Part shown: piece by piece, positions 1 to 9,032 of the stretch
Position numbering within the stretch: the stretch's first letter is position 1
How the letters are laid out: every line of letters starts with the position of its first letter
DNA from: REEB52 sp964626905
Lineage (GTDB): Bacteria > Chlamydiota > Chlamydiia > Chlamydiales > SM23-39
Assembly (NCBI GenBank): GCA_964626905.1
Contig: CAZVHA010000005.1
Span: 60,289 to 124,288, forward strand
Reading direction: 5' to 3'
DNA length: 64,000 nt
Made by a program: the position numbers and the translations under genes
Notes under the pieces: model-generated
What the model was told of the DNA's origin: nothing
Database searches by the model: none
The model's input: only the letters and a program-made list of their open reading frames with translations

Positions 1-1393
1 GATTTCATCTTCATTGCCAGATGGGGCGAGTTTATCGCGGGTGGAGGCTGTTTCGAATCAAATTGAGAAAATCGCCTCTCAAAATCAGGGGGTATCGGAT
101 GTGCTTGCTATGTCTGGATATAGTTTGATTGAATCGATTGAGCGTTTGCAGATGGGGGCCTATTACATCAACTTGAAGAATTGGGATGAAAGGAAGGAGA
201 GCGCATTTCAGATCATTGACTCATTAAATGCCCAATTGAGTGAGATTCCCGAAGCGCTGATTACGGCGCTAAATCCGCCTGATATTCCTGGAATTGGGGT
301 GGTTGGAGGATTTGATTTTTGGATTGTCAATGATGGGCCTGCCGATTATGAAGCGGTCAATCGAGTGGTTAATGAGATTGTCGCAAAGGCGAAGACGCAT
401 CCTGAATTTTCGAAGGTATTGACTTCGATCAATGCGAATAACATGGAATTATTTATCAATCTCGATGCAGTAAAAGCGCGCTCATTTGGGGTGAACATCG
501 ATGAAATTTACCAAACACTGCAGGTGCTTCTCGGTTCATCTTATATCAATCAGTTCAACAAATTTGGCCATGTTTATCAGGTGGTAGCGCAAGCGGAACC
601 TTCTGGGCGCGATTCGATTGAAGATATTGGGAATACGTATGTGAGATCGAGTCAAAATGAGATGATTCCGCTGAAATCGCTCATCATTCCCACTTTTTCT
701 AAGGGGCCGACGTTGGTGCAGCGGTTCAATGGATTTCCGGCGGCATTGGTCTCATTGATTCCGGCAATTCCCGACCCAGAGCGGATCGTATCGGTCATGG
801 AGAAAATTGCGAAAGAAACTCTTCCTCCGGGGATGTCTTATTCTTGGGGGGGACTTGCATTTCAACACAAGGAGACGGGGGGGATGTCGGCGGCGGCATT
901 TCTTTCGGCATTTGTGCTCATCTTTTTAGTTTTAGCTGCGCTTTATGAGAGATGGCTTCTTCCGATTGCGATTTTGATGGCGGTTCCCTTTGGTGTATTT
1001 GGGGCCTTTTTAAGTGTCCGGTTGTTTCACACGGGGGCGAACATCTATTTAGTCATTGGGGTGATTGCGCTGATTGGGCTTGCGGCCAAAAATGCGATTT
1101 TGATCATTGAGTTTGCGAAAGAGGAGAGAAAAGCGGGCAAAGAGATCATCGATGCGGCGCTGACGGCGGCAAGGCTCCGCTTTAGGGCGATTATGATGAC
1201 CTCGCTTACGATTATCGTCGGATCGCTCCCCTTAGTGGTTACAACAGGCGCTGGGGCAATCAGTCGCAAATCGGTTGGGATGGGGATGATTGGCGGGATG
1301 GCGATGGCGACCTTTTTGGCAGTCTTTTTTGTCCCCCTATTCTACCAGGGGATGGAGAACTTATCAGAATGGTTTAAAAATAGGAAAAAATGA
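1..1393 (+). CDS. RND efflux pump permease, C-terminal part (5' truncated by window edge)
   Basis: This is the C-terminal part of an AcrB/MexB-type (HAE1) inner-membrane drug:proton antiporter. The frame is open to the left edge, so the gene starts outside the window. The visible part begins in a periplasmic porter/docking region with LPDGASL, like the LPEGASL of AcrB. It then covers the second porter region and ends in a bundle of five to six membrane segments (about nt 890-1370). The loop GLAAKNAILIIEFAKE is the family's conserved cytoplasmic-side segment. It ends RNRKK and overlaps the next gene by 4 bases (ATGA), so it is translationally coupled to the outer-membrane channel gene. The membrane fusion protein expected in such operons would lie upstream. 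Family assignment is secure; the substrate is unknown. Confidence 0.93.
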   Translation, partial: ISSSLPDGASLSRVEAVSNQIEKIASQNQGVSDVLAMSGYSLIESIERLQMGAYYINLKNWDERKESAFQIIDSLNAQLSEIPEALITALNPPDIPGIGVVGGFDFWIVNDGPADYEAVNRVVNEIVAKAKTHPEFSKVLTSINANNMELFINLDAVKARSFGVNIDEIYQTLQVLLGSSYINQFNKFGHVYQVVAQAEPSGRDSIEDIGNTYVRSSQNEMIPLKSLIIPTFSKGPTLVQRFNGFPAALVSLIPAIPDPERIVSVMEKIAKETLPPGMSYSWGGLAFQHKETGGMSAAAFLSAFVLIFLVLAALYERWLLPIAILMAVPFGVFGAFLSVRLFHTGANIYLVIGVIALIGLAAKNAILIIEFAKEERKAGKEIIDAALTAARLRFRAIMMTSLTIIVGSLPLVVTTGAGAISRKSVGMGMIGGMAMATFLAVFFVPLFYQGMENLSEWFKNRKK

Positions 1394-2868
1394 GCCGTCT
1401 TTTCCTATCTTTACTTCTTTTGAGCGCAGCTTGCAATTTTAGGCCTGAATACGAGCGGCCCGAATTGGAGATGGGGGAAACGTATCGATTTGAGCCGGTG
1501 AATGCGAGTGAATATGCGAATCTCTCCTGGTGGAAGCAGTTTCAAGATCCGACGCTCGACAATCTGATTGAGATCGCTTTGGAAAACAACAAGGATCTGC
1601 ATGTAGCGACAGCGCGAGTGCTCGAGTATAACGCCAAATACAAGATTGTTTTTTCCCAATTTTTCCCTGAGATCGATGCGCAAGGCAATCTCGATCGATT
1701 GAAGCTTTCTCAGGACGTCAATTTCCAACCCATACCTCTGAAAGTACCTCGGATCAATCCGCTGTATGCATTTCTCTTTAAGATCTCCTATGAGATTGAT
1801 TTTTGGGGGAAGATTCGGAACCAAACGGAATCGGCGAAGGCGATCTATTTGTCGCAAATTTATGCGAGACAAAATGTGATTTTGACTCTCGTGAGCTCGG
1901 TGGCAGCGAACTATATTCTCCTGAAGCAATATATCAAGCAGCTTGAGATTTCGAAGTTGACGTATGACTCCCGAAAAGAGGCTTGGGACATAGCCATTTT
2001 GCGCTTTGACGGAGGGCTAGTGTCTGAGCTAGAGGTGAAGCAGGCCGAATCGGAGACTTTGGTTGCAGAGGTGGAGATCAAGAATTTTGAGTTATTCATT
2101 GGCAAGCAAGAGGATCTGATCAGCATTCTTTTAGGGCAAGCGCCGGGGCCGATTGAGGGGGGGCTTCTTTTGAGTGAATTGACATTGCCGCCGAACGTTC
2201 CGACCGGTTTGCCGTCAGATCTTTTGGAAAATCGCCCAGATATATTGCAGGCGGAGGAGCAAATTTTAGCGGCAAACGCAGATGTAGGGGTTGCAAGGGC
2301 TGCCTTTTTCCCCTCATTCACATTGACTGGCGACTATGGGCAAAGGACAACGAGGGCGAATCAATTTTTTGAAAGTTCGGCAACTCTTTGGGATATCGGT
2401 TTGCAGGCATTTGAGCCTCTTTTCACTGGCTGGAGACTGACAAACCAGTTGAATGAGAGCGAAGCAATTCTCTTGGAGGCGCTCTATTCTTATCAGCAGA
2501 CGATTTTGACTGCGCTTAAAGAAGTTGACGACGCGCTGATCTCTCATGAGAAGGCGAAGGAAAAACTGGCGATCCAAAGGGAGCGGGTAGCGGCGTTGAA
2601 AGACTATTTAAATCTTGCGAACCTGAGATATTTCAACGGACAAAGCGACTATTTGACAGTGTTGGATGCGGAAAAATCGCTGTTTGTGACGCAGTTGAGT
2701 GAGGTGGTGACAGAAGGCGATCTATTCTACTCTCTGATTTTCCTCTACAAAGCGCTCGGGCAAGGGTGGAACGTCGAGATTCCTTGCGAATCAGACCCTA
2801 CGAATGAAGTCGAAGAAACAGACCCCGTTCTTGTCCAAATGGATTGCACCCAACCTCTCCCTCAATAG
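1390..2868 (+). CDS. Outer-membrane efflux lipoprotein, NodT/OprM family
   Basis: This is the TolC-like outer-membrane channel of the tripartite efflux pump whose permease ends just upstream. The 492-residue precursor has a short hydrophobic leader with lipobox LSAAC (Cys15), so it is a lipoprotein. Two OEP repeats follow (about residues 60-250 and 260-465). The second holds the typical RPDILQAEEQILAANADVG stretch and GEVDDALxSxEKAKE-like helical segments (seen here as LKEVDDALISHEKAKEKL). Length is normal for NodT-type proteins (450-500). The start overlaps the permease stop by 4 bases. Its 3' end overlaps the convergent NamZ-like gene by 7 bases. It should form the duct through the outer membrane. 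Confidence 0.93.
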   Translation: MSRLFLSLLLLSAACNFRPEYERPELEMGETYRFEPVNASEYANLSWWKQFQDPTLDNLIEIALENNKDLHVATARVLEYNAKYKIVFSQFFPEIDAQGNLDRLKLSQDVNFQPIPLKVPRINPLYAFLFKISYEIDFWGKIRNQTESAKAIYLSQIYARQNVILTLVSSVAANYILLKQYIKQLEISKLTYDSRKEAWDIAILRFDGGLVSELEVKQAESETLVAEVEIKNFELFIGKQEDLISILLGQAPGPIEGGLLLSELTLPPNVPTGLPSDLLENRPDILQAEEQILAANADVGVARAAFFPSFTLTGDYGQRTTRANQFFESSATLWDIGLQAFEPLFTGWRLTNQLNESEAILLEALYSYQQTILTALKEVDDALISHEKAKEKLAIQRERVAALKDYLNLANLRYFNGQSDYLTVLDAEKSLFVTQLSEVVTEGDLFYSLIFLYKALGQGWNVEIPCESDPTNEVEETDPVLVQMDCTQPLPQ

Positions 2869-4088
2869 AGGAGAAATTTTTTCCGTTTTTCTAAGAAGGC
2901 CTCTCTTTCATTTTTGTGGAGTTCGACCAATTTCCAAGCGGGGAATTTTTCATTGAGGAGCATTTGGTAGACTTTATCGGTGCCATTGGCTTTACAAAAG
3001 AGCTCTATTTTTTTGGGAGAGGATTGGAGTTTTTCGCTGAATTCTTTGGGGTAAAGGCTTTTGAGGATTCCGAGGAGGAAGAATTGAATAGAGAGGGGTT
3101 TATAAACAGTTGGGTCGGTGATCTGGATTAAAACGCCTTGGCAATCGGTTCCCTTATACAATCCCCAAAAAGGGCGGAAGTGGTAGGGGGAAAAGTGGAC
3201 GCCGGGCAATTTTTGGGCGTTTAGTTTTTTTGCAAACAACTGGGCATCGATCCAGGGGGCGCCGACAATTTTGAAAGGGAGGGTAAATCCGATGCCGATG
3301 TTGAGGATGCCGAGTTCTCCGAGGATGCCGGTGGAGGGGCAAAAGAGGGGGGTATCTGGTTCTGGGACATTGGGGCTGGGGGGGATCCAAGCGAGCCCTG
3401 TGTCTCGAAAGCTCATTTTTCTTTGCCACCCTTTCATGGGAATCACTTTGAGTTTGCAGCCAACTTTGTATTCTTCATTGAAGAAGAGGGCGAGTTCACC
3501 GATGGTCATTCCGTGGCAATAGGGGGTATTGATGTAGCCGATGAAGGAGCGCCAAGAATCTTCGAGCATGGGACCATCGACGGTGAGGCCGTTGATGGGA
3601 TTGGGGCGATCGAGGACGATCACTTCGATGCCGTGTTTGGCGGCCTCTTCCATCATGTAGAATAGGGTGGTGGGGTAAGTGTAGGCTCTGACGCCGGTGC
3701 ATTGCATGTCGTAGACGATGACGTCGAGGTTTTCGAGCATTTCTGGGGTGGGTCTGCGCGTTTCTCCGTGGAGGCTATAGATAGGGACGCCGAGGAAATC
3801 GGAGTGATCGACTTTTTCCCATGCGTAGCATTGGCCTTTGAGGCCATGTTCGGGGGAAAAAATGGCTGCGAGCGAAAAGTTTTCGCAGAAGCGCTCGAGA
3901 GTGAGGCGCATTTGGGTATCGATGCCTGTGTGGTTGGTGAGGAGGCCGATTTTTTTATCTTTTAACAGGGCGTCGTGACCGTCGTTAAAGAAGACATCAA
4001 CTCCAGGAGACACAATGGGAGCCGCCATAAGAGACATGAGAAACACGGGTAAAACCAAAAAAAGAATCGCGCGCATCATCGAAATCAA
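2862..4088 (-). CDS. DUF1343 / NamZ-like exo-beta-N-acetylmuramidase
   Basis: This 408-residue exported protein has the DUF1343 signature, whose characterised member NamZ removes N-acetylmuramic acid from peptidoglycan fragments. A signal peptide (about residues 1-22, LFLVLPVFLMSLMAAP) precedes the fold. Conserved blocks are GLLTNHTG (about 49-56), FSPEHGLKG, VIVYDMQCTGVRAYTYPTTL and VLDRPNPING, all typical of the family. Length is normal. It stands alone on the minus strand between the efflux operon and putA, with its start facing putA across a 36-bp gap that must hold both promoters. A role in recycling or remodelling the scant chlamydial murein is an inference. Activity on MurNAc is known only for the family. 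Confidence 0.85.
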   Translation of the reverse strand: MISMMRAILFLVLPVFLMSLMAAPIVSPGVDVFFNDGHDALLKDKKIGLLTNHTGIDTQMRLTLERFCENFSLAAIFSPEHGLKGQCYAWEKVDHSDFLGVPIYSLHGETRRPTPEMLENLDVIVYDMQCTGVRAYTYPTTLFYMMEEAAKHGIEVIVLDRPNPINGLTVDGPMLEDSWRSFIGYINTPYCHGMTIGELALFFNEEYKVGCKLKVIPMKGWQRKMSFRDTGLAWIPPSPNVPEPDTPLFCPSTGILGELGILNIGIGFTLPFKIVGAPWIDAQLFAKKLNAQKLPGVHFSPYHFRPFWGLYKGTDCQGVLIQITDPTVYKPLSIQFFLLGILKSLYPKEFSEKLQSSPKKIELFCKANGTDKVYQMLLNEKFPAWKLVELHKNEREAFLEKRKKFLLY

Positions 4089-4124
4089 TTATAACAGAAT
4101 TTTGATTGAAGTATAGAGTCCCAT

Positions 4125-7100
4125 ATGAGTCATTTAGATGCAGCGATTGAGATCTTGGATCAAGTAGCGGGCAAACCGCAAACGATCTCGGAGCGGGGGC
4201 GATTTGCAGTTGAGCTTGCGGCGTTGATGTTGGAAGAGGCGAATCGGACGATGTCCTCCTCGGAGAAAAAAGAGCAGGAGCAGCTCAGCCGTTTGATGCG
4301 CGATCCTCTTGGGAAAGCGTTTACGACTTCGATGACAGATGAGTGTTTTCGGAGCCATTCAAATCGGCGCATTGCAGATCAGATGATCTATCTTTTAAAC
4401 CAATTGGGGGTACCGCAATATCTCGATTTATGGAAGAAGGCGGAGCTATTTGTCTTCCGTTCATTGAGTCCGCAGCTTGCGGGGATGTTGATCCCTTTTG
4501 CAATGCAGGAGTTGCGGAGGCAAACGGCGAAGGTGATTCTTCCTGGGGAGACGGCCGCTTTGACGAAGCATCTCAAGGAGCGCAAAGCGGAATCTGTGCG
4601 GCAAAACATCAACCATTTGGGCGAAGCGATTTTAAGTGAGGCGGAGGCGAAAAAGAAGCTCCACCTTTATCTAGAGGATTTAAAGAATCCAGATATCGAT
4701 TACATGTCGGTGAAAATTTCGACGATTTACAGTCAAATTCAGCTGCTCGCTTTTGAAGAGACTGTCGAGCATATTGCGCAGAAGCTGAAAAAGTTGTATC
4801 GGGCGGCGATGGCGATGAGCCCACCCAAATTCATCAATCTGGATATGGAGGAGTATCGGGATCTCGATTTGACGGTAAGCAGTTTTAAGAAGGTGTTGGA
4901 TGAGCCTGAGTTCCATTCATATTCTGCGGGGATCGTGTTGCAAGCGTACCTGCCCGATTCGCATCAATTTCAAAAAGAGTTGACCGAGTGGGCGAAAGTG
5001 CGGATCAAGCAAGGGGGGGCGCCGATCAAGATTCGGATTGTGAAGGGAGCGAATTTGGCGATGGAGCAATTTGAGGCATCGCTGAAGGGGTGGCCGCAGG
5101 CACCCTACACGCAAAAGGTGGATGTAGATGCGAATTATAAGCGGATGTTGATTTACGGGTGTATTGCAGAAAATGCCCGGGCAGTGCGCCTTGGGATTGC
5201 AAGTCACAACCTTTTTGATATTGCCTTTGCGATGCTGCTGCGCTCCGAGAACCGGGTGGAGCCCTATACGGGATTTGAGATGTTGGAGGGGATGGCAGAT
5301 CCGATTCGGCGAGTGGTGCAGAAGCTAACGGGAGATATGCTCCTCTACTGTCCTGTGGCCCTGAAGGAAGATTTTCAACATGCGATTGCCTATTTGATTC
5401 GGAGACTGGATGAAAATACGGGGCCGGAGAATTTTTTACGGCATGTATTTGGGCTGAAACCTGGGACAGAGAATTGGGAGAATCAGACAGCGCTCTTTCT
5501 TCAGAGCTGCGATGAAATTGAGACTGTTTTTCAAGGGTCTCGGAGGGTCCAAAATAGACTTCTTGCGCCAATGGCACATGATCCGAGACTCGGATTTGAA
5601 AATGAGCCGGACACCGATTTTTCCCTGCCGCAAAACCGCAAGTGGGCGCAGGAGGTGGTGCGGCACTGGAAAAGCGTCAAAGAGAAGCCAATTCCCCTCG
5701 TGATTGGGGGAAAACAGATTTTGGAAAACGAGGAGGGGGTGGGCCGCTGTCCGAACAGCACAACGGAGGAATTTTCAAATGTAAAGCCGCTTTACATTTA
5801 CACCAAAGCCCATAAACATCATATAGATGCGGCTCTAAAATGCGCAAAAGCGCACGAAAAGGAGTGGGGGGAAACGACGGCGCAATATCGGGGTCAGCTT
5901 TTAGCGCAAGTGGCGCAAGGGTTAAGGCAGAGGCGTGGGGAGCTGATAGGTGCGATGATGATGGATGGGGGGAAGCTGATCACAGAGGCGGATCCGGAGG
6001 TTTCGGAGGCGATCGATTTTGCCCAGTATTATCGGCGCCAATTAGAGAAGATGTTTCAGATGAAGGACATTGAGTGGGCGCCTAAGGGGACCATTTTAGT
6101 GGCATCGCCGTGGAATTTTCCGTGTGCGATTCCGGCTGGGGGGATGTTGGCGGCGTTGGCAGCGGGGAACTGTGTGATTTTCAAGCCTTCATCGGAGGTT
6201 GTGTTGACAGCTTGGCATTTGGTGAATGTGTTTTGGGATGCTGGGGTTCCGAAGGAGGTGTTGCAATTTGTTCCCTGTTCTGGCGACGGTGCTGGGGGGG
6301 ATTTGATCCGGGATGAGCGCATCAATGGCGTGATCTTGACAGGGGGAACTGAGACGGCGAAATCATTTTTGCGGATGCGGCCCAGTTTAGATCTTGCGGC
6401 GGAGACGGGTGGGAAGAATGCGATCATTATTACGGGGTTATCGGATCGGGATTTAGCGATCAAGGATCTTTTGCACTCTGCGTTTAGCAATTCTGGGCAA
6501 AAATGTTCAGCGGCGGCGCTTGGGATCCTTGAGGCAGAAATTTATGATGACCCACATTTTCTCGATTCTTTGAAGGAAGCGGCGGCGAGCATGAAGGTGG
6601 GGCTGAGTTGGGAGTTGGGTGTAAAAGTAGGGCCATTGATTCATCCTCCGCGTGGGGCATTGAAGAGGGGGCTAACGACTCTGGAAGAGGGGGAGGAGTG
6701 GTTACTAGAGCCTCGGCAGAATCCGGATCATCCTTGTCTTTGGAGTCCGGGGATCAAGCTTGGGGTACGTGCTGGCAGTTTTACGCATATGACTGAGTTA
6801 TTTGGGCCTGTTTTGGGTCTTATGAGGGCGGACAATTTGGACCATGCGATTGAGCTTGCGAATCAGGTGCCGTATGGGTTGACATCGGGGTTGCAGAGTT
6901 TAGATGAGCGGGAGCAAGGGAAGTGGCTTGATCGGATAGAGGCGGGCAATCTTTATATCAATCGAGGGATCACGGGTGCGATCGTGCGCAGACAGCCGTT
7001 TGGGGGGTGCAAGGCGTCGAGTATTGGGAAGGGGGCGAAAGCTGGTGGGCCGAATTATGTTTGTGAATTTATGAAGCCGAAGCAAACGGGCCTTCCACAG

Positions 7101-7709
7101 GAAAAGTATCCGGTAAACGAGCGGGTCAATCATCTGACAGCCTTTTTAGATCGGATGGACTTGACGGCGGAGCAGCTAGGGGTTTGGACAGCGAGCTGTG
7201 CGAACTATGCATATTGGTGGAGGCGGATGAAGCAGGACCGGGACCCATCGAAAATTGTGGGGCAGGACAATTTCTTCCGCTATGTTCCGAGGAAGAGGAT
7301 TGTACTGCGTCTTGAGCTGCACTCAAATCCATTGGAATTTTTGAAAGTGTGTGCGGCGGCGCTCACCTGTGGAGCGGGGGTTGAAATCAGTTATCCGATG
7401 GAGCTAGAGACGAAGATTCCGTGGCTGAGAGAACTTGCCTCTATTCCAATCGTTGAAGAAGCGGAGGAACAATTTTTAAAGCGGCTCCATGACGGAAAGA
7501 TTGGCCGTTTGCGACTATTGGAGCCCGCAAACGAGAAAATCGCAAAAGCGGCGGCACACTCTGCGACCTATATTTCGGATGATTTAGTGTTGACGAATGG
7601 GCGCCTAGAGCTATTGCATTATCTTCGCGAAGTATCGATCAGTATCGATTATCATCGTTATGGGAATTTAGGGCTTCGCGAAGGTGAACTGCGCAAGCCG
7701 ATTCTCTGA
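4125..7709 (+). CDS. putA: Bifunctional proline dehydrogenase / L-glutamate gamma-semialdehyde dehydrogenase
   Basis: It oxidises proline to glutamate in two steps. Of 1194 residues, the FAD-binding proline dehydrogenase barrel occupies roughly 90-450 (IRIVKGANLAMEQF). The NAD-dependent aldehyde dehydrogenase occupies roughly 520-1010, with ASPWNFPCAIPAGGM, the catalytic glutamate region LAAETGGKNA and the nucleophile in SGQKCSAAA (Cys794). About 180 further C-terminal residues resemble the extension of long PutA-like enzymes. No N-terminal ribbon-helix-helix repressor domain is visible, so it should not autoregulate. The palindromic repeat at 5777-5799 lies in frame at residues 552-558, in the linker before the dehydrogenase domain, adding NVKPLYI. 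The strand is strikingly G-rich, unlike hutH downstream on the same strand. Confidence 0.95.
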   Translation: MSHLDAAIEILDQVAGKPQTISERGRFAVELAALMLEEANRTMSSSEKKEQEQLSRLMRDPLGKAFTTSMTDECFRSHSNRRIADQMIYLLNQLGVPQYLDLWKKAELFVFRSLSPQLAGMLIPFAMQELRRQTAKVILPGETAALTKHLKERKAESVRQNINHLGEAILSEAEAKKKLHLYLEDLKNPDIDYMSVKISTIYSQIQLLAFEETVEHIAQKLKKLYRAAMAMSPPKFINLDMEEYRDLDLTVSSFKKVLDEPEFHSYSAGIVLQAYLPDSHQFQKELTEWAKVRIKQGGAPIKIRIVKGANLAMEQFEASLKGWPQAPYTQKVDVDANYKRMLIYGCIAENARAVRLGIASHNLFDIAFAMLLRSENRVEPYTGFEMLEGMADPIRRVVQKLTGDMLLYCPVALKEDFQHAIAYLIRRLDENTGPENFLRHVFGLKPGTENWENQTALFLQSCDEIETVFQGSRRVQNRLLAPMAHDPRLGFENEPDTDFSLPQNRKWAQEVVRHWKSVKEKPIPLVIGGKQILENEEGVGRCPNSTTEEFSNVKPLYIYTKAHKHHIDAALKCAKAHEKEWGETTAQYRGQLLAQVAQGLRQRRGELIGAMMMDGGKLITEADPEVSEAIDFAQYYRRQLEKMFQMKDIEWAPKGTILVASPWNFPCAIPAGGMLAALAAGNCVIFKPSSEVVLTAWHLVNVFWDAGVPKEVLQFVPCSGDGAGGDLIRDERINGVILTGGTETAKSFLRMRPSLDLAAETGGKNAIIITGLSDRDLAIKDLLHSAFSNSGQKCSAAALGILEAEIYDDPHFLDSLKEAAASMKVGLSWELGVKVGPLIHPPRGALKRGLTTLEEGEEWLLEPRQNPDHPCLWSPGIKLGVRAGSFTHMTELFGPVLGLMRADNLDHAIELANQVPYGLTSGLQSLDEREQGKWLDRIEAGNLYINRGITGAIVRRQPFGGCKASSIGKGAKAGGPNYVCEFMKPKQTGLPQEKYPVNERVNHLTAFLDRMDLTAEQLGVWTASCANYAYWWRRMKQDRDPSKIVGQDNFFRYVPRKRIVLRLELHSNPLEFLKVCAAALTCGAGVEISYPMELETKIPWLRELASIPIVEEAEEQFLKRLHDGKIGRLRLLEPANEKIAKAAAHSATYISDDLVLTNGRLELLHYLREVSISIDYHRYGNLGLREGELRKPIL
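5777..5799. repeat. Palindromic repeat copy 1, in frame inside putA
   Basis: Perfect inverted repeat with 11-base arms, AAATGTAAAGC and GCTTTACATTT, around a single C. It is read in putA as N-V-K-P-L-Y-I (residues 552-558). The same core is seen at 20734, 40023, 50215 and 59883. It lies in the linker between the two catalytic domains, where a short insertion should be tolerated. Confidence 0.9.
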
Positions 7710-7724
7710 GAGGCTCACCCCCCC

Positions 7725-8255
7725 TCATAAACGCTCATGTTCGGGGATTTCATAAAGGGTGAGATAAAAATCCTGTTCGTCCCTCCCATTCAGACTCCCT
7801 TGGAAAATGGCCGTATTTCGAACATAGAGTTGGGCATGATTAAGGAGCCTTTGATCCGCTCCGTTTTCGACCAAATAACGATAAAATGGGTGGCTTTCCT
7901 TTGCGTGGTATCGATTGTAGAGCCATCTTGGGATCAAAGTGATACAACGAATTGGCAAAGTTGCAAAATCAATCACTGCCGAAACGATGACTGTCAAAAT
8001 TTTGAGGCCAAATTCTTTTATCTTTAAGGCAGCAATGGCTCCAGGAAAGAAAAGATCTTTGCAAAAGTTCCCAATAGTGTCCGTTCTAACAACAACGAAC
8101 TGCCCCTCCCAGGAACATTTTCTGGCATTGTAACTGCAAAGATTGGCCACACGCGAATATTCACCGACACTTTTACACTCTTTGGTAAAGAGCCAAGGCT
8201 GGCCAGCCCCTTCTGAAACACGAATAGCGTTAGTGACTCTTAATTCAGCACTCAT
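7725..8255 (-). CDS. Membrane protein of unknown function
   Basis: Not recognised as a named family. The 176-residue product has a hydrophilic N-terminus containing five cysteines. A hydrophobic hairpin-like region follows (about residues 88-125: ALKIKEFGLKILTVIVSA, then DFATLPIRCITLIPRWLY). A hydrophilic tail rich in His and Tyr ends in YEIPEHERL. The IK-x-hydrophobic-TLPIR-x-TLIPR pattern resembles the N-terminal membrane module of the proteins at 29935-31119 and 31185-32402. It may therefore be a stand-alone form of that module. The start at 8255 is ATG. The gene ends 15 bases from the putA stop, so the two converge. An inclusion-membrane or envelope location is a guess from the bilobed hydrophobicity. 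Confidence 0.6.
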   Translation of the reverse strand: MSAELRVTNAIRVSEGAGQPWLFTKECKSVGEYSRVANLCSYNARKCSWEGQFVVVRTDTIGNFCKDLFFPGAIAALKIKEFGLKILTVIVSAVIDFATLPIRCITLIPRWLYNRYHAKESHPFYRYLVENGADQRLLNHAQLYVRNTAIFQGSLNGRDEQDFYLTLYEIPEHERL

Positions 8256-8341
8256 ACAGCCCCCGATTTTAATCGGTTCAAAGGGTCGCCGATTTTCCCA
8301 CTAAATGTCAACTTTGCCAGGTTAGTGAAGCGACATACAGA

Positions 8342-8392
8342 ATTCGGTTGTAACCGAATGAACTGCACGCCATTATTCGGTTACAACCGAAC
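8342..8392. repeat. Paired 18-bp palindromes in inverted orientation
   Basis: Copy 1 (8342-8359) is ATTCGGTTGTAACCGAAT. Copy 2 (8375-8392) is its reverse complement except for the last base. Each has 7-8 base arms (ATTCGGTT / AACCGAAT) around GT or AC. Because each is itself palindromic, the pair could act as two binding sites for a dimeric regulator or fold as one long hairpin. They lie between the stop of the gene at 8442 and the start of the gene at 7725, both on the minus strand. Confidence 0.75.
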
Positions 8393-8441
8393 AAATTGGT
8401 ATGGAACGGTTATTTGAGATTCAACGCATTATCATTACGCT

Positions 8442-9032
8442 CTAGTGCTCAGTCTCAGGCAATTTTTTTCTGATACATTTCACTTTTGATAAAATGTCCG
8501 TAATAATATACACATCAGGAGTTACATATTTCCTCTCTTCCTTCGGACAGACTCCATCTTCTTCGGCTATAAAATACATAATCTCATTCTCATAGATCGC
8601 TATCATCTCCAAATCGTCTTTCCGTAAGTGCCTTTTTTCATCATAGTCAAAATGTAAACGAAAAGATAAATCCTCATAGGTAATAGGAAAATGATAAAAA
8701 CAATTCCGAAACTCTTCTCTACTATTCAAAAGAGCGAGCAACCCATCAACAATTTTATAAAAATACCGTCTTCCTTCATCACATCTTATATTCAAATCTA
8801 CACTATACCCCAGATCAATTAAGTGGATTTTCCCATCATAAACTTTATCCCGGCCTGTGCAACGCACTCCATATGATCTCAGCTTAACGTTCTTTTCTTT
8901 TCTCAATTGTTCTGAATATTTCTTTATCAAAGGAATCACTTCATCTCTAGGATTGCTTGTTTTGCTCATTGCATAAACAGGACCCGACTGCAATGCGGAT
9001 AAAATAGCAAAGAAATATAGGTACCAATTCAT
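8442..9032 (-). CDS. Small exported protein of unknown function following an orphan Rhs N-terminus
   Basis: Not recognised. The 196-residue precursor starts with a signal peptide (MNWYLYFFAILSALQSGPVYA, cleavage near residue 21). The mature part is charged and rich in Tyr, Glu and Lys, with four cysteines. Its start codon overlaps the stop of the Rhs-like gene (ATGA), and GGGGGG just upstream serves as ribosome site, so the two are co-translated. In Rhs systems the short gene after the toxin tip often encodes immunity. An immunity or partner role is conceivable here, but nothing in the sequence proves it. GC content is visibly lower than in putA or hutH, suggesting accessory DNA. Confidence 0.6.
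   Translation of the reverse strand: MNWYLYFFAILSALQSGPVYAMSKTSNPRDEVIPLIKKYSEQLRKEKNVKLRSYGVRCTGRDKVYDGKIHLIDLGYSVDLNIRCDEGRRYFYKIVDGLLALLNSREEFRNCFYHFPITYEDLSFRLHFDYDEKRHLRKDDLEMIAIYENEIMYFIAEEDGVCPKEERKYVTPDVYIITDILSKVKCIRKKLPETEH

Noticed and set aside
5026..5577. 183-codon open frame antisense to putA
   Set aside because: Shadow of a G-rich coding strand; no start signal or protein-like pattern, and the putA frame is conserved through the region.
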